DNA of 64,000 nucleotides, taken from assembly GCA_045590215.1 (NCBI GenBank), contig JAZNQO010000027.1:12591-76590 (forward strand). Direction: 5' to 3'. Below the pieces are notes generated by a model that was not told the origin of the DNA, made no database searches, and worked only from the letters and a program-made list of their open reading frames with translations. Source of the stretch: RUG563 sp045590215 (GTDB lineage Bacteria > Bacillota > Clostridia > Christensenellales > Aristaeellaceae). Every line of letters begins with the position of its first letter. The stretch's first letter is position 1. Below, one piece after another: positions 15,141-22,484 of this stretch. The position numbers and the translations under genes are program-made.

Positions 15141-16856
15141 ATGGGCTATATGGAAGAATACAAAAGCTGGCTCACCCGTTTTGCTGCCGATGAAGAAACG
15201 GTGGCCGAACTGAAATCTATTGAAGGCAACGAAAAAGAAATCGAAGATCGTTTCTATACCAATCTGGCCTTTGGCACCGGCGGCCTGCGCGGCGTGCTGG
15301 GCATGGGCACTAACCGCATGAACGTTTACAACGTCCGCCGGGCCACCATGGGTCTGGCTCGCTATATCAAAGCCCACGGCACGGAAAACAAGGGCGTGGT
15401 CGTGGCCTATGACAGCCGCATCAAGAGCGACGTTTTCGCCAAGGAAACCGCCCTGACGCTGGCCGCAGCTGGTATCAAGGCATACCTGTTTGAATCCCTG
15501 CGCCCCGTGCCGATTCTCTCCTATTCCGTGCGCCATCTGGGCACTGCTGCCGGCGTTATCATCACCGCCAGCCATAATCCGCCCCAGTACAACGGCTACA
15601 AGGCCTACGGCGAAGATGGTGCGCAAATCGGCCCCGATGTGGCTGACGAAATCATTGCCAATATCAATGCGCTTTCTTATGAAGAATGTGTGCCCATGGC
15701 GGAAGACGAAGCCTTGGCAAAGGGCCTTCTGCAGATCGTTGGCAATAAAGAAGTGGACGACGACTACATCCAGATGGTGAAAACCCTGTCCCTGCGCCCT
15801 GAACTGCTTGAAAAGCGCGGCGGCGACCTGAACATCGTTTACACCCCCCTCCACGGCTCCGGCAATGTGCCCGTGCGCCGTCTGTTGAAAGAACTGGGCG
15901 TGAAAAATGTTACCGTCGTTAAGGAACAGGAAGCTCCCGACGGCCGCTTCCCCACCGTCACTGCGCCCAACCCCGAAGACCCCGCCGCTTTCAAGCTGGC
16001 CATTCCGCTGGCTGAACAAGTAGGCGCAACCACCGTCTTCGGAACCGACCCGGACTGCGACCGTCTCGGCTGCGCCGTGAAGGATAAGGACGGCATCTGG
16101 CGTACCCTCACCGGTAACCAGATCGCCTGCCTCATGCTCTCTCACATCCTGGAAAGCCGTAAGGCAAACGGCACGCTGCCCGAAAATGCTGCCGCCGTCA
16201 AATCTGTCGTGTCTACCGAATTAGCTCGTGCCATCTGCGATGAATACGGTCTGCCCCTTTACGACGTGCTCACCGGCTTTAAGTTCATCGGCGAAAAAAT
16301 TCAGCAGTTTGAAGAAACCGGCGATCATACCTTTGTCTTCGGCTTTGAAGAAAGCTTTGGCTATCTCTCCGGCACGCAGGTGCGTGACAAGGACGGCGTG
16401 AACGCTTCCCTGCTCCTTTGCGAAACCACCTGCGCCTGCATGGAAAAGGGCGAAACCCTCTACGACGCCCTCCAGAAGCTCTATCAGAAATACGGCTACT
16501 ATAAAGAAACCGGCGTTTCTGTGGTGCTGCCCGGCAAGGATGGCGTGGAAAAGATGAAGGACATCATGGATAACCTGCGCAATAATCCCCCTGCCGAACT
16601 GGCCGGCCTCAAGGTCATCGGTATCCGGGACTTTGGCCGTTCCATCCGTGTGCTCAACGGAAAGGAAGAAAAGCTGGACTATCCCAAGTCTAACGTGCTC
16701 TACTTCGATCTGGAAAACAACAACTGGCTCTGCATCCGCCCCTCCGGCACCGAACCCAAGATTAAGCTCTATGTTGCCACCAAAGCGGATACCCAGGAAG
16801 CCACCGACGCCCTCAACGCTGCCCTCTCCACGGCGGCTCAGGCTCTGATGGCATAA
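15141..16856 (+). CDS. phosphoglucomutase/phosphomannomutase (PgcA-type)
   Basis: A 571-residue alpha-D-phosphohexomutase, the length of the Bacillus PgcA group. Domain order is normal. GTGGLRGVLGMGTNRMN opens it. The phosphoserine loop is ITASHNPPQYNGYK, the Mg2+ site is TDPDCDRLG, a GFEESFG sugar loop follows, and the phosphate-binding end is RPSGTEPKIKLY. It interconverts glucose-1- and glucose-6-phosphate for glycogen, UDP-glucose and wall precursors. Its own promoter and a terminator make it monocistronic. Confidence 0.95.
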   Translation: MGYMEEYKSWLTRFAADEETVAELKSIEGNEKEIEDRFYTNLAFGTGGLRGVLGMGTNRMNVYNVRRATMGLARYIKAHGTENKGVVVAYDSRIKSDVFAKETALTLAAAGIKAYLFESLRPVPILSYSVRHLGTAAGVIITASHNPPQYNGYKAYGEDGAQIGPDVADEIIANINALSYEECVPMAEDEALAKGLLQIVGNKEVDDDYIQMVKTLSLRPELLEKRGGDLNIVYTPLHGSGNVPVRRLLKELGVKNVTVVKEQEAPDGRFPTVTAPNPEDPAAFKLAIPLAEQVGATTVFGTDPDCDRLGCAVKDKDGIWRTLTGNQIACLMLSHILESRKANGTLPENAAAVKSVVSTELARAICDEYGLPLYDVLTGFKFIGEKIQQFEETGDHTFVFGFEESFGYLSGTQVRDKDGVNASLLLCETTCACMEKGETLYDALQKLYQKYGYYKETGVSVVLPGKDGVEKMKDIMDNLRNNPPAELAGLKVIGIRDFGRSIRVLNGKEEKLDYPKSNVLYFDLENNNWLCIRPSGTEPKIKLYVATKADTQEATDALNAALSTAAQALMA

Positions 16857-16875
16857 AACATTCTTACACTTGCAA

Positions 16876-16906
16876 GGGACTGCTTTTCACAGGCAGTCCC
16901 TTTTTT
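16876..16906 (+). terminator. terminator after the phosphosugar mutase
   Basis: A GGGACTGC / GCAGTCCC stem followed by TTTTTT. Confidence 0.85.
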
Positions 16907-16907
16907 C

Positions 16908-16973
16908 GGGGGCTTATACAGCCCCCATACCCCTGTACCAGAGGATTTCATCCTCTGGACTCCGGTAGGCGAA
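16908..16973 (+). repeat. family A dual-hairpin repeat, diverged copy 3
   Basis: GGGGGCT / AGCCCCC and CCAGAGGA / TCCTCTGG hairpins, then ACTCCGGTAGGCGAA. It has the same order and tail as the copies at 11592 and 48784, with different but still paired stems. The 16974-17061 stretch after it shows nothing recognisable. Confidence 0.65.
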
Positions 16974-17118
16974 CAGGGTGACTTTTCTTTCGGGGTGTCT
17001 GCGCCTGTAACAGGAGGCGGTGCATGGATTTCCGGGCAAAATGAAAACAGAAAAACGTCAGCAAGAGTGATAGAAAGGAAAGAGTTATCCTTCACTTTGC
17101 GTCAAGGAAATACCGAAA

Positions 17119-17150
17119 CAGCAAGCCCGCCAAGGCTTGCTGTTTCTTGT
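17119..17150 (+). other. left-end hairpin of cassette copy 2
   Basis: A perfect 9-bp stem CAGCAAGCC / GGCTTGCTG with loop CGCCAA, followed by TGTTTCTTGT-like T-rich sequence. Confidence 0.55.
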
Positions 17151-17232
17151 TCTGCGTGATAGAATGAAAGCAACAAATCTGAATAGGCCGAAGAGATAAA
17201 TAGGAAGTTTTGTGATGTTTTATATCAAGGTA

Positions 17233-17291
17233 ACAGGAATTGTAAGTTGTGGACAAAACGGAGCAAAAAATGACAGGAATTCTAATGTCAT
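17233..17291 (+). promoter_or_regulatory. probable operator region of the AraC-type gene
   Basis: ACAGGAATTGTAA (17233) and ACAGGAATTCTAA (17273) are near-identical direct repeats 40 bp apart. The second overlaps an inverted repeat ATGACA...TGTCAT (17270-17291). A TATAAT box at 17298-17303 follows. This layout fits binding by the downstream regulator to its own promoter (inference). Confidence 0.4.
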
Positions 17292-17326
17292 AGGTCATAT
17301 AATCAACTGTGAAAGGAGGAATACCG

Positions 17327-18160
17327 ATGGAATGGGTAAAATCAATTAACAATGCTATAGCATATATGGAGAACCACTTAACAGAGGATATTAAACTTAG
17401 TGATATTGCGGAAAGCGTATCTATTTCTTTGTTTCATTTCCAGCGTGCATTTTCTATGATGACAGGTATAACGCCGACTGAGTATTTGCGAAACCGGCGT
17501 CTCTCACAAGCTGGAGCGGAGCTGGTAAGCGGTAATGTACATGTGATTGATATAGCATTGAAGTATGGATATGATTCGCCGGAAAGCTTTACAAAAGCAT
17601 TTTCTAGGTTTCATGGCTTTTCACCGTCACAAGTAAGAAAAGGCAGTCCCATTAAGTTTATGAATCGGTATACCATCCGAATCACAATTGAAGGAGGCAG
17701 TATGATGGAATATCAGATTGAAAAATGGGAAGCAATGGATTTGCTGGTACATGCGAAGGAGTTTCATGTGGAAACAAGTGAGAAGGAAATCCCTTTGTTT
17801 TGGGATGAGTATTATGAGAGTGAAGAATATAGAAAGATACCAGGATACTTGGGTATTTGTATGCAGAAAAAGACAGCTGTTGATGTATTTCAGTATGGAA
17901 TAGGATGCAAGGCTTCTGACGTGGAAGGTGTTCCTGAAGGGTTTGAGATTATACATATTCCGGAATATTCCTGGGCAGTATTCCGCTGTGTGGGACCATC
18001 ACCGGATGCTATTCAGGCAATGTGGGATAGGATTTATAATGAATGGCTTCCAACAGCAGAATATGAGTTGATTTCTGATTACTATATTGAGAATTATTTG
18101 CCTGGTAATCCAACAGCAATGGATTATGTAAGCGAAATCTGTATTCCAATAAAAAAGTAA
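17327..18160 (+). CDS. AraC family regulator with GyrI-like effector domain, cassette cargo
   Basis: A 277-residue Rob/SoxS-type regulator. Residues about 5-105 form the two-helix-turn-helix AraC domain (LSDIAESVSISLFHFQRAF and VIDIALKYGYDSPESFTKAF). From about 120 a GyrI-like small-molecule-binding domain follows. AAAGGAGG is ideally placed before the ATG at 17327; an in-frame GTG upstream lies in the ribosome site itself. The gene is AT-rich (ATA, AGA, TTT, GAT) against a GC-richer host and is alone in the cassette. Such proteins respond to drugs or metabolites and activate efflux or stress genes; no target gene is next to it. Confidence 0.9.
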   Translation: MEWVKSINNAIAYMENHLTEDIKLSDIAESVSISLFHFQRAFSMMTGITPTEYLRNRRLSQAGAELVSGNVHVIDIALKYGYDSPESFTKAFSRFHGFSPSQVRKGSPIKFMNRYTIRITIEGGSMMEYQIEKWEAMDLLVHAKEFHVETSEKEIPLFWDEYYESEEYRKIPGYLGICMQKKTAVDVFQYGIGCKASDVEGVPEGFEIIHIPEYSWAVFRCVGPSPDAIQAMWDRIYNEWLPTAEYELISDYYIENYLPGNPTAMDYVSEICIPIKK

Positions 18161-18317
18161 TTGATTTAGTTTATGAATAATTCGTCGAATTCCATGTTTT
18201 CGAGTAGATGAAGATTCCTATTCCCATCATATAGGAGGATGCAATTATACGCACCGTTCCGGTGCATTGCGTTTCCACGGTTCGCAGGCTGAACTGATAA
18301 GCATATTGATCCATAAG

Positions 18318-18350
18318 CAAGCGAGCATCCGATTGTTGGATGCTCGCTTG
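18318..18350 (+). other. right-end 13-bp hairpin of cassette copy 2
   Basis: A perfect stem CAAGCGAGCATCC / GGATGCTCGCTTG with loop GATTGTT. It differs from copy 1 at two base pairs, both compensated. Confidence 0.7.
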
Positions 18351-18434
18351 TTCGCCATTGGATAAACTGTTCCTTGAGAATCCTCCCGTCAGGGGAAAAG
18401 TCATTTTCCGCCTGACCGTTTTTCATGTTTTCCA

Positions 18435-18476
18435 CCGGATGCCGCTGGCATCCGGCAGGACGGCGAAACGCCGTCC
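18435..18476. repeat. pair of strong palindromes
   Basis: CCGGATGCC / GGCATCCGG (18435-18455) and GGACGGCG / CGCCGTCC (18458-18476) lie back to back between cassette 2 and the family B tandem. There is no coding potential. Confidence 0.5.
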
Positions 18477-18513
18477 GCCCGGAAATCTTGCCCAATCAAC
18501 GTTATCCCTAAGG

Positions 18514-18733
18514 CTCCGGCGGCACGCAAAAAAGCAACAGCCTTTTGCTCCTTCCGCAAGGCAGGGTCCAGGGAGCAATGCTCCCTGGCAGGGTTCGGAA
18601 GGGGCAGAGCCCCTCCGTTCTCCGCTCCAGCGGCACGCAAAAAAGCAACAGCCTTTTGCTCCTTCCGCAAGGTAGGGTCCAGGGAGCAATGCTCCCTGGC
18701 GGGGTTCCGAAGGGGCAGAGCCCCTTCCAAAGC
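18514..18733 (+). repeat. 111-bp tandem duplication of a family B repeat
   Basis: Two nearly identical 111-bp units (18514-18624 and 18625-18733). Each contains CGGCACGC, an A-run, CCTT / AAGG, then CCAGGGAGC / GCTCCCTGG (loop AAT) and a GGGGC / GCCCC hairpin. There are only a few base differences between units, so the duplication looks recent. Confidence 0.8.
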
Positions 18734-18741
18734 ATTTTTCG

Positions 18742-18770
18742 TTGACAGATAAAGGTTTTCGACTTATAAT
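18742..18770 (+). promoter_or_regulatory. promoter of the hisS-aspS T-box leader
   Basis: TTGACA, 17-bp spacer, TATAAT; close to consensus. Confidence 0.85.
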
Positions 18771-18776
18771 AAGAAG

Positions 18777-18992
18777 CGGCTTGGATGGGAAGAAACCGGC
18801 AGAAGCGATCAAAGAGAGTGCGGCCTTGGCTGAGAGCGGCACATCGCAAATCCGGTGGGACAACCCGGAGCCTCCTGCGAGAGCAGGCGCATTTCAGCGT
18901 TACGGAAAAAAAGCGGAAGGGTAACGCCTTCAAGCTGGGTGGCACCGCGAAGACAACTTCGTCCCATGCGCATGGCATGGGCGTATTTTTTT
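18777..18992 (+). promoter_or_regulatory. T-box leader (hisS-aspS)
   Basis: A tRNA-sensing riboswitch. Stem I contains the AGAGAG and GGCTGAGAG landmarks. CAC (18840-18842) in the likely specifier bulge fits tRNA-His. The T-box proper AAGCTGGGTGGCACCGCG is at 18932-18949. The terminator stem CCCATGC / GCATGGG with a T-run is at 18960-18992. Uncharged tRNA pairing would favour read-through into hisS and aspS. Confidence 0.88.
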
Positions 18993-19006
18993 ACAGGAGG
19001 GTTTAT

Positions 19007-20272
19007 ATGCTCACACAAGCACCCAAGGGAACCAAGGACATGCTTCCCCAGGACGCCTATCAATGGCAATATGTAGAAGAGAGAATGCGCAAGTTAGCGG
19101 CCCGGTGGGGGTATCGGGAGGTGCGCACCCCGGTTTTTGAGCACACGGAGTTGTTCCAGCGCGGCGTGGGCGACACCAGCGATATCGTGACCAAGGAAAT
19201 GTACACCTTCCTTGATAAAGGCGAGCGCAGCATTACCTTAAAACCGGAAGGCACGGCCGGGGCTGTGCGTGCGTTTATCGAAGGGAAATTGTATAACGAA
19301 GCCCTGCCCTGCAAAATGTATTATTTAGCGGCTCCCATTTTCCGTTATGAAAAGCCGCAGGCCGGGCGGCTGCGTGAGCATCACCAATTCGGCATGGAAT
19401 GTTTCGGCGGCAAGGAGCCGACGGTGGAAGCAGAGCTGATTTGTGCGCTGTTTGAGCTGCTGGGCGGTCTTGGCCTTCAGAACCTGTCCGTGCATATCAA
19501 CTCCATCGGCTGCCCGGAATGCCGTCCCAAGTATCACCAGAAGCTGAAGGAATATCTGGGCGAAAGGCTTTCCCAAATGTGCCCCACCTGTCAGGAACGT
19601 TTTGCCAAGAACCCCCTGCGGATTTTAGACTGCAAAGAAGAAAAATGCAAGGCGATTGTGAAGGACGCTCCTTCCATTCTGGACTGCCTGTGCGAAGACT
19701 GCGGCAGCCACTTTGAAAAGCTGCAAACGCTGCTGACGGCAAAAAACATCCCCTTTTCGCTTGATCCCAGAATTGTTCGTGGGTTGGACTATTACACCAA
19801 GACGGTGTTTGAAATCATCATGCAGTCCGGCCGGGAAGGGCTGGCTCTGTGCGGCGGCGGAAGGTATGATAAACTGGTAGAAGAGCTGGGCGGCCCGGCA
19901 ACGCCGGCAGCCGGCTTCGGCATCGGCATCGAGCGCATTTTGATTGAGCTGACCAACCAAGGCCTGCTGCCGGAAGCCCCCGGCATCACGGACGTGTATG
20001 TGGCAAACCTGGGTGCCGATATGGCGGTGCCTGCGTTCACGTTCACACAAGCTTTGCGTGAAAAGGGCGTGAAGGCGGATTGCGACGTGTGCGGCCGTTC
20101 CTTGAAAGCTCAGTTCAAGTTTGCGGATAAAGTGAACGCCAAATACGTGGCCATCATGGGCGGCGACGAATACGCCCGCGGCACGGTAAAAATTCGCAAC
20201 ATGCAAACCCGTGAAGAAGTGGAATTTTCGCTGGACACGGCCGCGGAAGAAACGGCCAACCTGCTAAAATAA
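19007..20272 (+). CDS. hisS: histidyl-tRNA synthetase
   Basis: A 421-residue class II synthetase. The N-terminus APKGTKDMLP and motif 1 are followed by EGTAGAVRA, motif 2 (RYEKPQAGRLREHHQFG), the His-specific VRGLDYYTKTVFE segment and motif 3 FGIGIERIL. A C-terminal anticodon-binding domain starts at about residue 325. It charges tRNA-His. I start at 19007, with AGGAGG at 18995-19000 directly after the T-box terminator. aspS follows 31 bases downstream under the same leader. Confidence 0.97.
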   Translation: MLTQAPKGTKDMLPQDAYQWQYVEERMRKLAARWGYREVRTPVFEHTELFQRGVGDTSDIVTKEMYTFLDKGERSITLKPEGTAGAVRAFIEGKLYNEALPCKMYYLAAPIFRYEKPQAGRLREHHQFGMECFGGKEPTVEAELICALFELLGGLGLQNLSVHINSIGCPECRPKYHQKLKEYLGERLSQMCPTCQERFAKNPLRILDCKEEKCKAIVKDAPSILDCLCEDCGSHFEKLQTLLTAKNIPFSLDPRIVRGLDYYTKTVFEIIMQSGREGLALCGGGRYDKLVEELGGPATPAAGFGIGIERILIELTNQGLLPEAPGITDVYVANLGADMAVPAFTFTQALREKGVKADCDVCGRSLKAQFKFADKVNAKYVAIMGGDEYARGTVKIRNMQTREEVEFSLDTAAEETANLLK

Positions 20273-20303
20273 GTCCTAACAAAAAGAGAAGGAGCATATA
20301 CAT

Positions 20304-21593
20304 ATGAACAGAAGTTTGATTGCCAAGGTAAACGTAGGAGAAGTGAACAAAATTCAGGGCTATGTGGAAAACCTGCGCAATAAGCGCACCATGGCTTTCC
20401 TGGTCATCCGGGATCACACCGGCCGTATTCAGGTAACGGTAGAAAAGGAAAAATACCCCGAAATCGCAGCGAAGATTGACCAGCTGACGGTGGAATCCGT
20501 GGTCACGTTTGTGGGCCCGGTGGTGGAAAACAGCTATGTGAAGATGGGCGGCATTGAAATGCTGCCGGAAGAAATGGAAATCCTCTCCATTGCCGAACCC
20601 CTGCCCATCTCCAAGGATGCCGCCATCGACAGCCGTCTGGACTACCGCTGGGTGGATTTGCGCTCCGACCGCAACACGCTGATTTTCAAGGCGCAGACGG
20701 AAATGGTGGCCTCCATGCGCAATTACCTGCTGAACGAAGGATTCATGGAAATCCACACCCCCAAGCTCATCGGTGCGGCCAGCGAAAGCGGCTCCGACGT
20801 GTTTGAGCTGAAATATTTCGACCGCAAGGGCTATCTTTCCCAGAGTCCCCAGTTCTATAAGCAGATGGCCATGGCCGCCGGCTTTGACCGCATTTTTGAA
20901 GTGGGTCCCGTGTTCCGTGCGGAAAAGAGCTTCACCAATAAGCACGCCACTGAATTCACCGGCTTCGACCTGGAAATGAGCTATATCTCCTCTTTCCGGG
21001 ATGTGATGGCCATGGAAGCAGAGCTTCTGCAGGCCGCCCTGAAAGCCGTGAACGACAAGTACGGCGATAAGATCAAGGAACTGTTCGGCATGGAAACCAT
21101 CGTGCCCACCCTGCCCTTCCCCGAAATGAAGCTGGCAGATGTATATAAAGAACTGGAAGAACGCTACGGCTACGTTTGCCCCGAAGAAGAAAAGAATGAC
21201 CTGACCACCGAGGCCGAGCACCTGTGCGCAAAGCTCTCCATGGATAAGTTCGGCCACGAATTCCTGTTCGTCACCGATTACGGCCCCCAGAAGCGCGCTT
21301 TCTATCATATGCGTGACGAAAACGGCATGCCTCTGGGCTATGACCTGATCTGGCGCGGCACGGAAATCACCACCGGTGCCCAGCGTGAACACCGCTATGA
21401 ACAGCTGCGTGCCCAGGCAGACGAAAAGGGTCTGGGTGAAGATGTGAAGTTCTATATGGACTTCTTCCGCTACGGCTGCCCGCCCCACGGCGGCTTTGGC
21501 CTGGGCGTTGACAGGCTGACCATGCTGCTGCTTGGCATCCCGATCAAAGAGGTCATGTTCCTCTTCCGCGGCCCCAACCGGCTGACCCCCTGA
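20304..21593 (+). CDS. aspS: aspartyl-tRNA synthetase, archaeal/short type
   Basis: A class II AspRS of only 429 residues, against about 590 for the usual bacterial form, so it lacks the bacterial GAD insertion. An OB-fold anticodon domain covers about residues 1-105. The catalytic core has FRAEKSFTNKHATEFTGFD, a YDLIWRGTEITTGAQREH block and the C-terminal FGLGVDRLTMLLLG, ending in RGPNRLTP as archaeal enzymes do. Archaeal-type AspRS is often non-discriminating, charging tRNA-Asn as well for repair by GatCAB; specificity here is not provable by reading. AGAAGGAG precedes the ATG. It is co-transcribed with hisS. Confidence 0.92.
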   Translation: MNRSLIAKVNVGEVNKIQGYVENLRNKRTMAFLVIRDHTGRIQVTVEKEKYPEIAAKIDQLTVESVVTFVGPVVENSYVKMGGIEMLPEEMEILSIAEPLPISKDAAIDSRLDYRWVDLRSDRNTLIFKAQTEMVASMRNYLLNEGFMEIHTPKLIGAASESGSDVFELKYFDRKGYLSQSPQFYKQMAMAAGFDRIFEVGPVFRAEKSFTNKHATEFTGFDLEMSYISSFRDVMAMEAELLQAALKAVNDKYGDKIKELFGMETIVPTLPFPEMKLADVYKELEERYGYVCPEEEKNDLTTEAEHLCAKLSMDKFGHEFLFVTDYGPQKRAFYHMRDENGMPLGYDLIWRGTEITTGAQREHRYEQLRAQADEKGLGEDVKFYMDFFRYGCPPHGGFGLGVDRLTMLLLGIPIKEVMFLFRGPNRLTP

Positions 21594-21678
21594 TGAAATG
21601 CGGCCAAATACATCCTTTTTTTCAGCCCATTATTCACAGAAAGTTTATGTCAATGAAATGGCAAACCCCTTGGAACGG

Positions 21679-21707
21679 TTGCCAAAGCTGAAAAAATCTG
21701 TTATACT
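21679..21707 (+). promoter_or_regulatory. promoter of the Asp23 operon
   Basis: TTGCCA, 17-bp spacer, TATACT, 29 bases before the ATG. Confidence 0.65.
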
Positions 21708-21736
21708 GTTTCTATATCCCGAAGGAGGTGCGTTGT

Positions 21737-22459
21737 ATGCCCCAGAAAAAAGAGAATCTCCCTGTAAAGGTTGATGTGGATTTGCAAAATGGCGGCACCA
21801 TTACCTACGCCAATGAAGTGATCGCCACCATCGCAGGCGTTGCAGCCAATGAAATAGACGGCATTGCCGGCATGTGTGTCAGCGGCGGTTTCAGCGAAAT
21901 TCTAGGCCGTAACCGCACCATCACCAAGGGCGTGAAGGTTGAAGTGGGCAGTCAGGAAGCTGCGGTGGATCTGTACATCGTGGTGGAATACGGCCAGCCC
22001 ATCCAGAAGGTTGCCAGCGAAGTGCAGGAAAACGTGCGCAAGGCACTGGAAAGCCTGACGGGTCTGCATGTGGTTCGGGTGGATGTGCATGTGCAGGGGG
22101 TCAGCTTTGAAAAAGAAAAGAAGGCCACCCTCACCGGCATCGAAGCGGCTACCAGCCCTCGGCTGACCGAAGCGGAACAGGCCAAGGAAGCCCCCGTGCA
22201 GCCTGCCCCCGTGGAAGAAACGCCCGTTGAAGAACCTGCAAAAGAAGCTCCGGCAGAGGAAGCCGTACCGGAAGAAACGGACCCGCAGGTGGAAGAAGCA
22301 TCCCTGAATGAAGCTGAAGACGCTAACGAAGAAACCCTGAAGGAAGAAGCCCTGCTGGACGGCACAGCAGAAGATGCTGCCCAGGCAGAAGAAGCCGAGC
22401 CCGTTCAGGAAGAAGCCAATAAGAATAAGAAAAAGGCTCCCGGCCGCCGCCGCAGCTGA
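21737..22459 (+). CDS. Asp23/Gls24 family envelope stress protein
   Basis: A 240-residue protein. The Asp23 domain covers about residues 10-130 (ITYANEVIATIAGVAANEI, VEYGQPIQKVASEVQENVRKAL). The last 110 residues are a low-complexity Glu/Ala/Pro tail ending KKKAPGRRRS, unusually long for the family. In Staphylococcus, Asp23 is held at the membrane by AmaP; here amaP and a DUF2273 gene follow directly. AAGGAGG sets the start at 21737. Confidence 0.92.
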   Translation: MPQKKENLPVKVDVDLQNGGTITYANEVIATIAGVAANEIDGIAGMCVSGGFSEILGRNRTITKGVKVEVGSQEAAVDLYIVVEYGQPIQKVASEVQENVRKALESLTGLHVVRVDVHVQGVSFEKEKKATLTGIEAATSPRLTEAEQAKEAPVQPAPVEETPVEEPAKEAPAEEAVPEETDPQVEEASLNEAEDANEETLKEEALLDGTAEDAAQAEEAEPVQEEANKNKKKAPGRRRS

Positions 22460-22484
22460 CCGACCATCAAAAGAGGTGTAAATT

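Larger units (their letters stand above)
17062..18386 (+). mobile_element. transposase-less mobile cassette, copy 2 (AraC-type cargo)
   Basis: Second member of the family seen at 5989-6917. The left block is 17074-17195 and the right block is 18184-18386. Terminal inverted repeats AAGGAAnnnnTTATCC lie at 17075-17090 and, inverted, at 18360-18375. Hairpins sit at 17119-17142, 18251-18265 and 18318-18350. CGTCAG occurs just outside both ends (17056-17061 and 18387-18392), a possible target duplication. The cargo is one AT-rich regulator gene in the same orientation as in copy 1. No transposase gene is present. Confidence 0.7.

Noticed and set aside
5989..18386. Group II intron or retron explanation for the paired cassettes
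   Set aside because: No reverse transcriptase, no domain V-like hairpin and no GTGYG start; the terminal inverted repeats point to DNA transposition.
18166..18495. Small minus-strand frames in the right end of cassette 2 as genes
   Set aside because: No ribosome site, frames differ between the two cassettes, and hairpins explain the conservation better. Kept only as a low-interest note.
18514..18733. CRISPR-like reading of the tandem 111-bp repeat
   Set aside because: Only two units, joined directly without unique spacers.
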